Below the pieces are notes generated by a model. That model was given only the letters and a program-made list of their open reading frames with translations. It searched no databases and had not been told where the DNA came from. Made by a program: the position numbers and the translations under genes. From Bacteroidales bacterium (GTDB lineage Bacteria > Bacteroidota > Bacteroidia > Bacteroidales > VadinHA17), in NCBI GenBank assembly GCA_016715075.1, contig JADKBK010000009.1, forward strand, positions 124,001-188,000: a stretch of 64,000 nt of DNA. The letters are read 5' to 3'. Below, one piece after another: positions 20,075 through 29,771 of the stretch; the first letter of the stretch is position 1, and every line of letters starts with the position of its first letter.

Positions 20075-21496
20075 ATGGCGGACATATATGGATTTTTAAA
20101 GATAAAAAAGAAAGATGCAGGTAACAGGCCGATTCCTGACAGGATTCGTGACCATAGTGAGGTAGAACAGACTCTGAACAGTGAGGACAGGATGCTACAG
20201 GCATCAAGATGTATGGATTGCGGTATTCCTTTCTGTCACTGGGGTTGCCCGGTTGATAATCTCATTCCGGAATGGAATGATCTGCTTTACAAAGGAGACT
20301 GGAGAGGCGCCTACAGCAGGCTGAACTCAACAAATAACTTTCCTGAATTTACCGGAAGGATATGCCCTGCCCCTTGCGAACACGCCTGCGTTCTGAATAT
20401 CAACCAGGAACCTGTTACGATACGCGAGAATGAAGCCGCTATCGTTGAAAAAGCATTTTCGGAAGGATATATTAAACCGGTTATTCCAAAAGTCCGTACC
20501 GGAAAGAAAGTAGCAGTTATCGGAAGCGGACCGGCCGGAATGGCAGCTGCAGATCTGTTAAACCAGGCCGGACATCTGGTTACACTTTTTGAAAAAGATG
20601 ATAAACCAGGAGGATTACTGAGGTATGGTATCCCCGATTTCAAACTCAGCAAGACAGTTATAGACAGACGGATTAACCTTATGAAACAGGAAGGTCTTAT
20701 CCTCAGAACGGGAGTTGCTGTTGGAAGGGATATATCCGCAAAAGAGCTGGTAGACCAGTTTGATGCTGTCTGTATTTCTATTGGGGCAGGACAACCACGT
20801 GAACTTCAGATAGAGGGAAGGGATCTCTCAGGAATTCATCATGCGATGGAATTCCTTACCCTTCAGAACAGGGTAAACTCCGGAATCATGGCTTCAACTG
20901 ATAACAGAATAAATGCTGAAGGCAAAAAAGTTCTTGTAATCGGCGGAGGCGATACCGGATCCGACTGCGTGGGTACATCAATCCGGCAGAAAGCTGCAAA
21001 GGTTACCCAGATTGAAATAATGCCAAAGCCTCCGGTTACCAGGACAGAAGATAATCCATGGCCGTACTGGGGAAAAATCCTGAAGACATCAACATCTCAT
21101 GAAGAGGGTTGTGACAGATTCTGGAGTTTATCCTCGGTAAAATTTCTGGGGGAGAACAACAGGGTTACCGGTGTCGAAGTTGAGGATGTGATCTGGAAAA
21201 ATGAGAACGGACGCTATGTTATGGAACCGGTGGAAGGTACTAAAAGAACGATAGAAGCCGACCTGGTTCTTCTTGCCCTTGGATTTATACATCCTGTAAT
21301 TGAAGGATTGTTATCAGAACTTGATCTCGAACTCAATATGAGAAAGAATATCAAGGTTGATGATCGTAACCTGACTAACCGCGAGAAAATTTTTGCAGCA
21401 GGCGACTCTGTAAGCGGAGCAAGCCTGGTTGTCAATGCCATCGCTTCAGGAAGAAGGGTAGCTGTTGATATTGACAGATTCTTAAAGAATAAATAG
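20075..21496 (+). CDS. gltD: Glutamate synthase small subunit
   Basis: A 473-residue protein, normal for GltD. The N-terminal cysteine motifs CMDCGIPFCHWGCPV and CPAPCEHACV bind two 4Fe-4S clusters. Then come the FAD-binding loop VIGSGPAGMAAAD (about 149-161) and the NADPH loop VIGGGDTGSDC. It passes electrons from NAD(P)H to GltB. It begins 31 bp after the reconstructed gltB stop, so the two are cotranscribed. A strong terminator follows. Confidence 0.96.
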   Translation: MADIYGFLKIKKKDAGNRPIPDRIRDHSEVEQTLNSEDRMLQASRCMDCGIPFCHWGCPVDNLIPEWNDLLYKGDWRGAYSRLNSTNNFPEFTGRICPAPCEHACVLNINQEPVTIRENEAAIVEKAFSEGYIKPVIPKVRTGKKVAVIGSGPAGMAAADLLNQAGHLVTLFEKDDKPGGLLRYGIPDFKLSKTVIDRRINLMKQEGLILRTGVAVGRDISAKELVDQFDAVCISIGAGQPRELQIEGRDLSGIHHAMEFLTLQNRVNSGIMASTDNRINAEGKKVLVIGGGDTGSDCVGTSIRQKAAKVTQIEIMPKPPVTRTEDNPWPYWGKILKTSTSHEEGCDRFWSLSSVKFLGENNRVTGVEVEDVIWKNENGRYVMEPVEGTKRTIEADLVLLALGFIHPVIEGLLSELDLELNMRKNIKVDDRNLTNREKIFAAGDSVSGASLVVNAIASGRRVAVDIDRFLKNK

Positions 21497-21503
21497 AAAA
21501 AAT

Positions 21504-21534
21504 GCCGGAGAAGCATCTGTATTCTCCGGCTTTT
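21504..21534. terminator. Bidirectional terminator after gltD
   Basis: A 9-bp stem GCCGGAGAA / TTCTCCGGC with a 9-base loop. It is followed by TTTT on the plus strand and by a T-rich run on the minus strand. It lies between the ends of gltD and the opposing kinase gene and can serve both. Confidence 0.88.
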
Positions 21535-21570
21535 ACTCTGTTGCAGCTTATTCGCGTGAGTGATTATGAC

Positions 21571-22767
21571 TCAGAGATCAGAGGTCCACTCTTTATTTAG
21601 ATCAACATAGAAGATGGTACCCTGACTTTCATTGCTGATTAAGCCGGCTTTCCCTCGCAGGTAGTTTTCTGCAAGTAACCTGATCGAGTATGTACCTATA
21701 CCTCTCCCCATGCCTTTCGTAGAGAACGATCTGTTAAAGATCTGTAACTGGATATCAGGGGGAATCACCCCAGAATTGTGAACCCAGACCCTGATCCTAT
21801 CCCCCATGTCATCAAAGCCAGTAAGCACAGTTCCACCATTTGCTGTCGCCTCGAGAGCATTCTTCAACATATTTATGACTATTCTCTGAAGCAGTATCCT
21901 GTCTGTCATACAAGAAGTCACATATGATTTTTCGTCTATCCTGACAGTTTTATTCTGACCTACCTCATGAGAACTTATATGGCTGGTAACGGATTTTAGA
22001 AAATCAACAGAATTTATCCCTTCTATCTTTACCTGGATATCACCGTTCTCCGCCGCTCTCAGCTGCCTGTACAGCATTATCTCCTCAATCATGTCCTGGC
22101 TGGCCTCCACCGATTTGTTGATAATTTCACGGTTGTCCTCAGGGTCTATGCCTTCCTTCATCAGGGTCAGTAATCCGTTCAATCCGCTGGCTATATTTAA
22201 CAGATCATGGAAAAAGATTCTTTCAAGAGCCATAAGCCTCTTTTCATAACTTATATCCTGAATGGAGAGAACATAAAATTCCCTGTTTGCAAGAACAATT
22301 GGAGTAGAAGTAACTTTCAGATCCCAGCTCTTCTGGAGGCCGTCTATCAAAGATGAGATTGAGGTCTCCCTTATAGTTCTATGCTTTGTTTCCTGGCTGA
22401 CGAGAACTGCATTAACAGCTCCGCAATGCTGGCAGGCCTCTGAGGTACCGCATCCTGATAACTTTTCTCCTGCATGAATACAGGAAATTGTCTGTCCAGT
22501 TTTCTTACCAAGAACCAGCTCAAGGGATTTTATACCCAGGAAATCCAGAAATGCATTATTTGCGTAAACTATTTGCCTGTTTTTGTTAATTACTGCACTT
22601 ATTCCGGCAATTGCCCCGAATATTTCAGTGAATAATTTTTGCGAAGCAACAATATCATGATCATTCAGAACAACTTCTATAGAATTTGTAAGTGAAGGAG
22701 CAAATTGAGTCTTTTCTTCCATAACTGATTGAGAACCCTTTTCAGATTTATTAATATATAAAAGCAA
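21571..22767 (-). CDS. PAS-domain sensor histidine kinase
   Basis: Up to 398 residues; MEEKTQ at 22722 is a likely alternative start, giving 383. There is no transmembrane segment, so it is cytoplasmic. A PAS domain (about 45-175) carries a cysteine cluster, CIHAGEKLSGCG then CQHCGA, which could bind a metal or cofactor. A dimerisation segment with FFHDLLNIASG holds the probable phosphorylated histidine, and an HATPase domain follows (NMLKNALEATANGG, GRGIGTYSIRLLAENYL). No response regulator is adjacent. The Cys-rich PAS is a recurrent type in environmental sensor kinases; its ligand is unknown to me. Confidence 0.82.
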   Translation of the reverse strand: MLLYINKSEKGSQSVMEEKTQFAPSLTNSIEVVLNDHDIVASQKLFTEIFGAIAGISAVINKNRQIVYANNAFLDFLGIKSLELVLGKKTGQTISCIHAGEKLSGCGTSEACQHCGAVNAVLVSQETKHRTIRETSISSLIDGLQKSWDLKVTSTPIVLANREFYVLSIQDISYEKRLMALERIFFHDLLNIASGLNGLLTLMKEGIDPEDNREIINKSVEASQDMIEEIMLYRQLRAAENGDIQVKIEGINSVDFLKSVTSHISSHEVGQNKTVRIDEKSYVTSCMTDRILLQRIVINMLKNALEATANGGTVLTGFDDMGDRIRVWVHNSGVIPPDIQLQIFNRSFSTKGMGRGIGTYSIRLLAENYLRGKAGLISNESQGTIFYVDLNKEWTSDL

Positions 22768-23118
22768 AACAAATCAGAATTGTTAATGTTTGATGATGTT
22801 TGATTTTAAAGTGTGCCGAATATCAATGAAACATATCTTGCAGATCAGAATGCAAATTCCGCAGATTGTTTTTTCAGTTATGTATAACGGTTTTGCATGC
22901 AGATTATCTGAAGAGTAATTTTACATCACTAATTGTAATCAAACATAAAATGTCTGAGAATAATATGCTTCGCGCCCGCCTGAAGGAGTTTTACGATTCT
23001 TCACCCCCCTTCAGCAAGATTCGGCGCAGGACTAACAGAGTGACACAGAGAAATTCTATGAGGGTCTGCTATCAAGACCTCTGATGTTTTTTATTAAGTT
23101 TACAGTAGAATAATTAAA
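22768..23118. other. Intergenic region between divergent sensor genes
   Basis: 351 bases between two divergent regulatory genes. A half copy of the CACAGAG repeat lies near 23036-23052. A 72-codon plus-strand frame (22866-23084) runs through it but has no recognisable protein character. No promoter match was found. Confidence 0.4.
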
Positions 23119-24147
23119 ATGAGTAAAAAGAAAATTAAATATCTTCATCTGTTTATATGGCTGTTTGCAATCTTCGCGAATCTGCCTTATTCAAATTTCA
23201 GCAGGAATACTCCTCCGCAGCAAATAGTAACATGGCTTTTCGCATTTCTTTACCTGATGGTCGTGTTTTACTTCTTCTACCTTTTACTTGCGCCCAAGTT
23301 TCTCAACAGGAGAAAAATCACGGAGTTCTTTGGAATCTCCTTCCTTGTGGTACTTGTAATGCCACTTTTAGGATATACAATTCTGTTCTTCATCAGAGCA
23401 TTGTTTGAGGAGACTTTTAATGACTTTTACAGGGGATATTCGTTAAGCATGCATATGAGCGGATATTTTCCGGTTCTCACTGCAGCAGTATTTGGCTCTT
23501 TTTTCAGTGTAATTATTAACTGGTTTACAACGATGAATCAGAAGGCTGAACTCGATAAGCAAAGAATTGCTGCAGAACTCGATCTGCTAAAGAGTAAATT
23601 AAATCCCCACTTCCTTTTCAACACTCTTAATAATATAGACTCTCTGATTCATCAGGATTCAGCCGGGGCTTCAGCTGCCTTAATAAGGCTCTCTGATATG
23701 ATGAGGTATCTAACGTATGAAACCTCTACAAATGAAGTTGAACTGAACAGGGAAGTGGAGTATATCCGGAATTTTATTGAACTTAACAGGATCAGAATCA
23801 GATCAACAGGTGAAATAGATTTTAAAGTTTATGGCAATATGATGACGCGTGTTGCTCCGGCACTTTTTATTCCTCTTGTTGAAAATGCTTTTAAATTTGT
23901 TGTTTACCGGAATCCCGGACCGTCAGTTCAAATAAACCTGAACTCCGAAAATGGTGTAATTACACTTGAAACTTCGAATTATTATGAAAATAACAGGCAG
24001 GCACCAGAAAATCCGCATTCCGGATACGGTATTGAGAATCTTAAGAAAAGACTTGAACTTACCTACCCGGGAAGGTATCGTTTGATTATGGAACCAGGAG
24101 AACTCAGATACAGGGTAACACTTGAAATAAACACAAATGCAAATTAA
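23119..24147 (+). CDS. LytS-type membrane histidine kinase (His_kinase family)
   Basis: A 342-residue protein with four hydrophobic helices in residues 10-135, then the His_kinase (PF06580) signature KLNPHFLFNTLNNID with the phosphorylated His164. The HATPase part has LVENAFKFVV and the GYGIENLKKRL box. It is an inner-membrane sensor of the LytS/YehU type. The response regulator gene overlaps its 3' end by 11 bp, so the two form a translationally coupled pair. Signal and targets are unknown. Confidence 0.9.
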   Translation: MSKKKIKYLHLFIWLFAIFANLPYSNFSRNTPPQQIVTWLFAFLYLMVVFYFFYLLLAPKFLNRRKITEFFGISFLVVLVMPLLGYTILFFIRALFEETFNDFYRGYSLSMHMSGYFPVLTAAVFGSFFSVIINWFTTMNQKAELDKQRIAAELDLLKSKLNPHFLFNTLNNIDSLIHQDSAGASAALIRLSDMMRYLTYETSTNEVELNREVEYIRNFIELNRIRIRSTGEIDFKVYGNMMTRVAPALFIPLVENAFKFVVYRNPGPSVQINLNSENGVITLETSNYYENNRQAPENPHSGYGIENLKKRLELTYPGRYRLIMEPGELRYRVTLEINTNAN

Positions 24148-24838
24148 ATGTATAGCAATTGACGATGAACCGCTTGCTCTGTCAAAACTGGAAGGCTTTA
24201 TAGGCAGAATCCCTGAATTGAATCTGGCAAGAACCTTTGACAACTCAATCGAGGCGATGGTATGGCTTAAGGAGAATCAGGCTGATCTGATATTTCTCGA
24301 TATCCAGATGAAACAGCTTACCGGTATCCAGTTCCTTGAGGCTACAGGCACAACTTCAAAAATAATTATTACCTCTGCCTATGACGAGTATGCTATTAAA
24401 GGATATGATCTTAATGTCACTGATTATCTGCTGAAACCGTTTTCATTCCAGCGATTTGTCCAGGGAGTGAATAAAGTAATGGATTTTTATTCACAGAACC
24501 CTGGAAATTCAGCCACTACTTCAGGAAGTGATGATTTTATATTCATTAAGACAGAATATCGCCTTGAGCGTGTTGATCTTGGTCAGATCCTTTATATTGA
24601 AGGCATGAAAGATTATCTAAGGATCGTCTGCATAGATAAAAAGATAATGACACTTCAAAGCTTCAGTAAACTTGAAGAAAGCCTGCCTCTTAATAAGTTT
24701 TGCAGGGTGCATAAATCCTACATTGTGTCAATTGATAAGATTAAATCAATCGAGCGTAATGTAATACTTATTGCTGAACACCGTATACCGGTGAGCAATA
24801 CCTACAAGGAAAGCTTCTATTCCAGGATAAAACAATAA
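24137..24838 (+). CDS. LytTR-type response regulator
   Basis: A 233-residue protein. The receiver domain has the acidic pair DD (residues 9-10), phosphoacceptor D55 in IFLDIQM, a threonine/serine at ITSAYDEYA and K in LLKPF. The C-terminal LytTR DNA-binding domain (about 130-233) has FIKTEYRLERVDLGQILYIEG and ends with the typical VSNTYKESF. It pairs with the overlapping kinase gene. Confidence 0.92.
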   Translation: MQIKCIAIDDEPLALSKLEGFIGRIPELNLARTFDNSIEAMVWLKENQADLIFLDIQMKQLTGIQFLEATGTTSKIIITSAYDEYAIKGYDLNVTDYLLKPFSFQRFVQGVNKVMDFYSQNPGNSATTSGSDDFIFIKTEYRLERVDLGQILYIEGMKDYLRIVCIDKKIMTLQSFSKLEESLPLNKFCRVHKSYIVSIDKIKSIERNVILIAEHRIPVSNTYKESFYSRIKQ

Positions 24839-24841
24839 ACA

Positions 24842-24940
24842 ACTCTGTGTACCTCTGTGCAACCTCTGTGCCCTCTGTGTAAGTTTTTAACTTATTACAC
24901 AGAGACCCCACAGAGAATTCACAGAGTAACTCAGAGAAAC
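24842..24940. repeat. CTCTGTG/CACAGAG palindromic repeat, copy 1
   Basis: Several CTCTGTG words are followed by the mirror-image CACAGAG words. The core is a perfect 10-bp inverted repeat, CTCTGTGTAA (24873-24882) and TTACACAGAG (24895-24904), with a 12-base loop. It lies between convergent genes and may also stop transcription. A second copy with the same core is at 27490-27584. Confidence 0.8.
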
Positions 24941-24956
24941 TCCCTGATATTACTGT

Positions 24957-27383
24957 CTATTCAATACGCAGAGCTCTTGAAGGATTATAGTTTGCAGCCT
25001 TGATGGTCTGATAGCTTATAGCAAGCAAGCCAATCAACAATGCAATCATAGTTGCAAGCACAAATATCAGCGGACTCACTTTCACTTTATCAGCAAAGCC
25101 CTGAAGCCAGTATTTTGATCCGAACCAGGCTGCAGGATACGCAATCAGCGATGAAAAGAGGATAAGGTAAACAACCTCTTTTGACAACAATCCGAGCACT
25201 ATGCCGATTGAAGCGCCATATGTTTTACGTATTCCAATCTCCTTTGTTCTTTTATTGGTAATATATGTGATAAGGCCAAGCAAACCCAGGCAGGCTATAA
25301 GGATTGCAAGAACAGAGAACAGTATAAATATTTTTCCTGTTTTTATTTCAGATGCATAGAGATGATTCCATGTTTCAGAAAAGAAATTAAACTGAAAGGG
25401 TTGTTTTGTGGTATAGCTCTGCCATTTCTCTGCAATTGCCCTGATGGAAGCAGTATTATCCGAGCCTGTGAGTCTGATCGCAGCATATTGATCACCGCCA
25501 CCTGGATAAAGAACAGTGAAACAAACCGGAGTAATCGCTTTATGCATCGATTCAATGTTAAAGTCCTTCATTATTCCAATTATCTTAAGCTTCTGGTATT
25601 CCTGCGGACCACGGGGCTGAAGTATATACTTTCCTACGGGATCTTTTAATCCAAGGCATTTAACTGCCGCCTCATTAATGAGTACTGAAGTGGTATCACT
25701 TCCATATTCACGGGAGTAGAAGCGTCCTTCCAACAGCTGCACACCCAGAGCCTGTGGAAAGTCAAAACTCACCTGTGTCTGATTCAGCAGATAGGTCTTC
25801 TTTTCCGGATCATCATCATTGAAGAAGGCATTATAATTAAATTCAGTTCCGGGAACTGCACGGGAAAATCCCACATTCCCGATACCAGGGATCTGCAGAA
25901 GCTGATCCCGGAAGGCTTCATATTTTTTATAAATTGCATCCGAACGGCGTATTATAATGAGGTTGTCCTTCATGAATCCAATATCTTTCTTTGTCATGAA
26001 ATTCAGCTGATTATAAACTATAATTGAACCGATTATTATCACGATTGATACTGTAAACTGGAATACCACAAGCAGGGCCCGCAGCTTACTTGAGATTGAT
26101 CCTGGATTTAATGTACCCTTGAGAACCTGAACGGGATTAAAGGATGCCAGAACAAAAGCAGGGTAAAATCCGGCTAATATTGCCACCAGCAGTACAAGTA
26201 CAATTAATAGAAATATTCCTGACAGGGTATTCAATGGTCCCGTCGAAAGATCTATTCCTATCATATTATTAAATGATGGCATAAGTATAACTACAAGCAA
26301 TAAAGCCAGTACGGCTGCAAAACCTGTAATCAGAAGTGATTCTCCAAGAAACTGCGAGATCAGTCCGGTTTTACTTGCCCCTGCGACTTTCCTTACTCCT
26401 ACCTCCCTGGCCCGGTTAACCGATTTGGCTGTAGCCAGATTGATATAATTTATTATGGCAATTACGAGAATCAAAATAGCTATTACACTGAAAATATATA
26501 CAGTTGTGAGCGATCCCATTGGTTCCAGATTATATTGAGGCGCTCCCTTAAGATGGATGTCCTTGAGAGGCTCAATGGCAAATCCGTAATCATTGCCTGA
26601 TTTTTTGAAATCTTCAAATGAGACTCCTATAAGCTGTTTTACCTGGGGACCAACATACTTTGTAACCAATCCACCAAGCTTAGCCTGAAGTACATCCTTA
26701 CTGGTTCCATCGACTGCAACAAAATAGGTATAGATATTGTTGCTGAGCCAGATCTGATTATTAGCCTGACCGGGAAAGGTGCTCATAGAGGCAAGCATAT
26801 CAAATTTGATATGGGAATTATCCGGCACATCCTGAACGATGCCTGTCACAGTATAAAGAATACTATCAGCTTCAACAATCATTTGTTTTCCCATAGGATC
26901 CTGGTTCCCGAAGTATTTCTTTGCATATTTTTCGGTCAGGATCATTGATTTTGGCCTCTCCAGAGCTGTATTCGGATCACCCTTTAAAAGTTTGAAATCA
27001 AAAACCTTGAAGAACGTTGAATCAGCAAACAGGAGACCATCTTCATTGAATCGGTTCTCTCCGAATTGTATCAGCCAGGCTCCCATTCTTGTTACTCTGG
27101 TTGAAATCAGTATTTCAGGGTAATCACTCACAAGGGCATGAGCCATCGGCGCACAGGTAACGGCCTGATCGAGAACTCCTCCCGACAGGACACCAACAAC
27201 TTTGACGCGGTAAATATTTTCATAATTATTATGAAATCTGTCATAGCTCAGTTCATGCATCACATACAGGGTAATGAAGAGGAAACTGGTCAGACCAATG
27301 GCAAGTCCACCTATATTAAGAAGCAGATACCCTCTCTGCTTTCGCATGTTCCGGAATGCATTTATAAAAAAATTCTTTATCAT
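24957..27383 (-). CDS. FtsX/MacB-type ABC transporter permease
   Basis: An 808-residue protein with a first helix near residues 20-45 (NIGGLAIGLTSFLFITLYV), a large periplasmic MacB_PCD domain, three helices near 290-430 and a duplicated second half (periplasmic domain, then three helices at the C-terminus). The motifs SVNRAREVGVRKVAGASK and NKRTKEIGIRKTYGAS mark the two FtsX domains. Such fused permeases are abundant in Bacteroidetes and usually need a separate ATPase, which is not adjacent. Possible roles are lipoprotein or peptide export or mechanotransmission; the substrate is unknown. A paralogue is at 35946-38318. Confidence 0.88.
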   Translation of the reverse strand: MIKNFFINAFRNMRKQRGYLLLNIGGLAIGLTSFLFITLYVMHELSYDRFHNNYENIYRVKVVGVLSGGVLDQAVTCAPMAHALVSDYPEILISTRVTRMGAWLIQFGENRFNEDGLLFADSTFFKVFDFKLLKGDPNTALERPKSMILTEKYAKKYFGNQDPMGKQMIVEADSILYTVTGIVQDVPDNSHIKFDMLASMSTFPGQANNQIWLSNNIYTYFVAVDGTSKDVLQAKLGGLVTKYVGPQVKQLIGVSFEDFKKSGNDYGFAIEPLKDIHLKGAPQYNLEPMGSLTTVYIFSVIAILILVIAIINYINLATAKSVNRAREVGVRKVAGASKTGLISQFLGESLLITGFAAVLALLLVVILMPSFNNMIGIDLSTGPLNTLSGIFLLIVLVLLVAILAGFYPAFVLASFNPVQVLKGTLNPGSISSKLRALLVVFQFTVSIVIIIGSIIVYNQLNFMTKKDIGFMKDNLIIIRRSDAIYKKYEAFRDQLLQIPGIGNVGFSRAVPGTEFNYNAFFNDDDPEKKTYLLNQTQVSFDFPQALGVQLLEGRFYSREYGSDTTSVLINEAAVKCLGLKDPVGKYILQPRGPQEYQKLKIIGIMKDFNIESMHKAITPVCFTVLYPGGGDQYAAIRLTGSDNTASIRAIAEKWQSYTTKQPFQFNFFSETWNHLYASEIKTGKIFILFSVLAILIACLGLLGLITYITNKRTKEIGIRKTYGASIGIVLGLLSKEVVYLILFSSLIAYPAAWFGSKYWLQGFADKVKVSPLIFVLATMIALLIGLLAISYQTIKAANYNPSRALRIE

Positions 27384-27489
27384 GGTTCGAATGGTTAGTG
27401 TTGTATGAAATCTTTACATCAAAGACATGATAATAGATCTTATGCTGCACTTACAGATATTTTTTCTCTCAGATTCTGTTGATTCTTTT

Positions 27490-27584
27490 CTCTGTGTGCA
27501 TCTGTGCCTCCTCTGTATATCTCTGTGTAAGTTTATATTTATTACACAGAGTGACACAGAGGTGACACAGAGAGCCACAGAGGG
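27490..27584. repeat. CTCTGTG/CACAGAG palindromic repeat, copy 2
   Basis: Same structure as the copy at 24842. The core arms CTCTGTGTAA (27521-27530) and TTACACAGAG (27542-27551) flank an 11-base loop. It sits between the vWA gene stop and the start of the permease gene. Confidence 0.8.
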
Positions 27585-27593
27585 AAGAATATG

Positions 27594-29465
27594 TTATTGC
27601 TTTTCTGACAGAGTTTTCATACCACTGACAGTCTCTATCAATCTGATCAGTTCCGACCGGTATCCGTCTTCGTCCTCGCCTCTGGACGATCTGGCAAGCG
27701 ATGCAGCAGTTTCGAGGGTGGCATTGCCAGAGAACTCCGAATCGCGGATTATCATACCAAACTCTGTTACAGCAGCAGCAAAACGAAGATTATCTGATGC
27801 CCTTGTGATTGAATTTACAGGACCATTCACGGGTTTTACCATCAGCATGCTTTTCATTCCGTCAGGCTTCTTATAGCGGATCTTCACTGTAAGGAATTCA
27901 TCCATGAAATCACTTTTGCCGATTTCAGAATCTTCCCGGGCCTGATATTTCAAAGGATCAATAGCTGGCACATATTCATCCGAACCAGCGGGTATCAATT
28001 CATAAAGGGCTGTTACATTGTGACCTGCTCCCATCTCTCCTGCATCTTTTTTGTCATCATTGAAATCCTCATCATTGAGCAGCCTGTTCTCATATCCTAT
28101 AAGTCTGTAGGACTCTATCTTTGCAGGATTGAATTCTATCTGAAATTTCACATCTTTGGCAATTGTGAAGAGAGTTCCTCCGAATTCACGAACAAGAACC
28201 CTTCTTGCTTCCTGAAGATTATCAATATAGGAATAGTTCCCGTTTCCCTTATCTGCAATTATTTCCATTTTATCATCCTTTACATTACCCATACCAAAAC
28301 CCAGTACGGTTATAAATACACCCTTCTTTCTTTTCTCCTCAATAAGCCTTTCCATTGCACCGTTACCCGATTCACCAACATTGAAATCGCCGTCTGTAGC
28401 CAGTATGATCCTGTTATTTCCGCCGGTGATAAAATTTTTCTCAGCCTCATCATAAGCCAGCTTAAGTCCGGCTCCGCCTGCAGTCGATCCCCCCGCCTGA
28501 AGGTTATCTATCGCATGCATTATTGTCTCTTTCCTGTTTCCGGGTGTTGATTCGAGAACCAGACCTGCGGCACCTGCATACACAACAATAGCGACATGAT
28601 CCCGGGCCCTTAATTCATTAACAAGCAGTCCGAAAGCTGACTTTAATAATGGAAGCTTATCGGGATCATTCATCGATCCGGAAACATCAATCAGAAATAC
28701 AAGATTTGACGAGGGCAATGAAGATTTGTCAATATTTTTCCCGTGAAGTCCAAGATGAAGTAACCAGTGTTTTTTGTTCCAGGGGCATACGGCAAGTTCG
28801 GAAGAAACAGAGAAGGGGTGCTCCCCTGCCGGTTCGGGATAATCATATTTAAAATAGTTAACCATCTCCTCAATCCTCACTGCATCGGCTGGAGGCATTT
28901 CACCCAGATTAATAAACCTGCGGATATTTGAGTAGGAAGCATTATCGACATCGATAGAAAAGGTTGATAATGGATTCTTTTTCACATTTTTATATCCGTT
29001 CTCATTAACAGCAGCATAACCTTCAGTGTTGAAATTATTATTATAACGCTGAAAAGATTGCCCTGAATTTGCGCGTGAAGTCATGGGGGCAGCCATATCA
29101 TACGATTTTGATTCCATCTCCCGCTTTACACCGTATGCTGTAACAACCATCTCATTGAGCATTACAACCTCCTCTTTCATAATGACATTTATAACACTCC
29201 TCTCCCTGATCTTCTCCTCAACCTGTGTATAGCCAATAAATGAGAAGATCAGCACTCCTGACGATTTATGATCTGTCGTAATTTTGTAATTTCCATTCAT
29301 ATCAGATAATGTTCCAGTGGATTCACCCTTGAAAACTATCGATACGCCGGCGATAGGCTGACCACTTTGATCTGTCACTCTGCCGGTAATGGTCCTTGAT
29401 TCCGTATAAGCCATAAGGATGGCAGCCAGAATAAGTATCACGAAAATTGAAAATCTCTTTTTCAT
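27594..29465 (-). CDS. vWA-domain protein with N-terminal carboxypeptidase-regulatory-like domain
   Basis: A 623-residue protein. A signal peptide or anchor (residues 1-22) is followed by a CarboxypepD_reg-like beta-sandwich (ITGRVTDQSGQPIAGVSIVF, to about 98), then LNEMVVTAYG, a peptide like the TonB-receptor plug start. A vWA domain has the intact MIDAS motif DVSGSMNDPD (260-269). The C-terminal region (about 440-610) matches the DUF3520 type. E. coli YfbK has the same vWA plus DUF3520 arrangement. The protein is probably periplasmic and binds a partner through a divalent metal. It is divergent from the ECF sigma gene, with a repeat element between. Confidence 0.86.
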   Translation of the reverse strand: MKKRFSIFVILILAAILMAYTESRTITGRVTDQSGQPIAGVSIVFKGESTGTLSDMNGNYKITTDHKSSGVLIFSFIGYTQVEEKIRERSVINVIMKEEVVMLNEMVVTAYGVKREMESKSYDMAAPMTSRANSGQSFQRYNNNFNTEGYAAVNENGYKNVKKNPLSTFSIDVDNASYSNIRRFINLGEMPPADAVRIEEMVNYFKYDYPEPAGEHPFSVSSELAVCPWNKKHWLLHLGLHGKNIDKSSLPSSNLVFLIDVSGSMNDPDKLPLLKSAFGLLVNELRARDHVAIVVYAGAAGLVLESTPGNRKETIMHAIDNLQAGGSTAGGAGLKLAYDEAEKNFITGGNNRIILATDGDFNVGESGNGAMERLIEEKRKKGVFITVLGFGMGNVKDDKMEIIADKGNGNYSYIDNLQEARRVLVREFGGTLFTIAKDVKFQIEFNPAKIESYRLIGYENRLLNDEDFNDDKKDAGEMGAGHNVTALYELIPAGSDEYVPAIDPLKYQAREDSEIGKSDFMDEFLTVKIRYKKPDGMKSMLMVKPVNGPVNSITRASDNLRFAAAVTEFGMIIRDSEFSGNATLETAASLARSSRGEDEDGYRSELIRLIETVSGMKTLSEKQ

Positions 29466-29586
29466 AATAATGATTTTTTAGTTAAACATTTCTCATATGA
29501 TGCAGAGATTTCCAGAATTCCATAAATCGAATCTTAATTTTTCATATTTCAGCTATCTTTAATTCGAATTAATCTGATAAAAAGAT

Positions 29587-29736
29587 GGGGCTATTGAAAA
29601 AGTCGTTTTAACCGCAAAGGGCGCAAAGCTACCGCAAAGGGCACAAAGTAAATTCACTAACAATTAATACTTTGCGATCTTAGCGAAAACTTTGCGCACT
29701 TTGCGGTTATTGGATTTTGACATTTTCAACAGCCCC
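29587..29736. mobile_element. MITE-like element, copy 1 (150 bp)
   Basis: Ends are GGGGCTATTGAAAAAGTC (29587-29604) and its near complement GACATTTTCAACAGCCCC (29719-29736), matching at 16 of 18 bases. Inside, AACCGCAAAGGGCGCAAAG is mirrored by CTTTGCGCACTTTGCGGTT, so almost the whole element can fold on itself. No coding capacity and no obvious target-site duplication. It lies in the 306-bp gap between the divergent vWA and sigma genes. Confidence 0.75.
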
Positions 29737-29771
29737 AAAATCATATTAGAAAAATAGATCAGCTACTTAAC

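Noticed and set aside
22866..23084. 72-codon plus-strand frame between the sensor genes
   Set aside because: No domain, mixed composition and overlap with a dispersed repeat half; likely chance.
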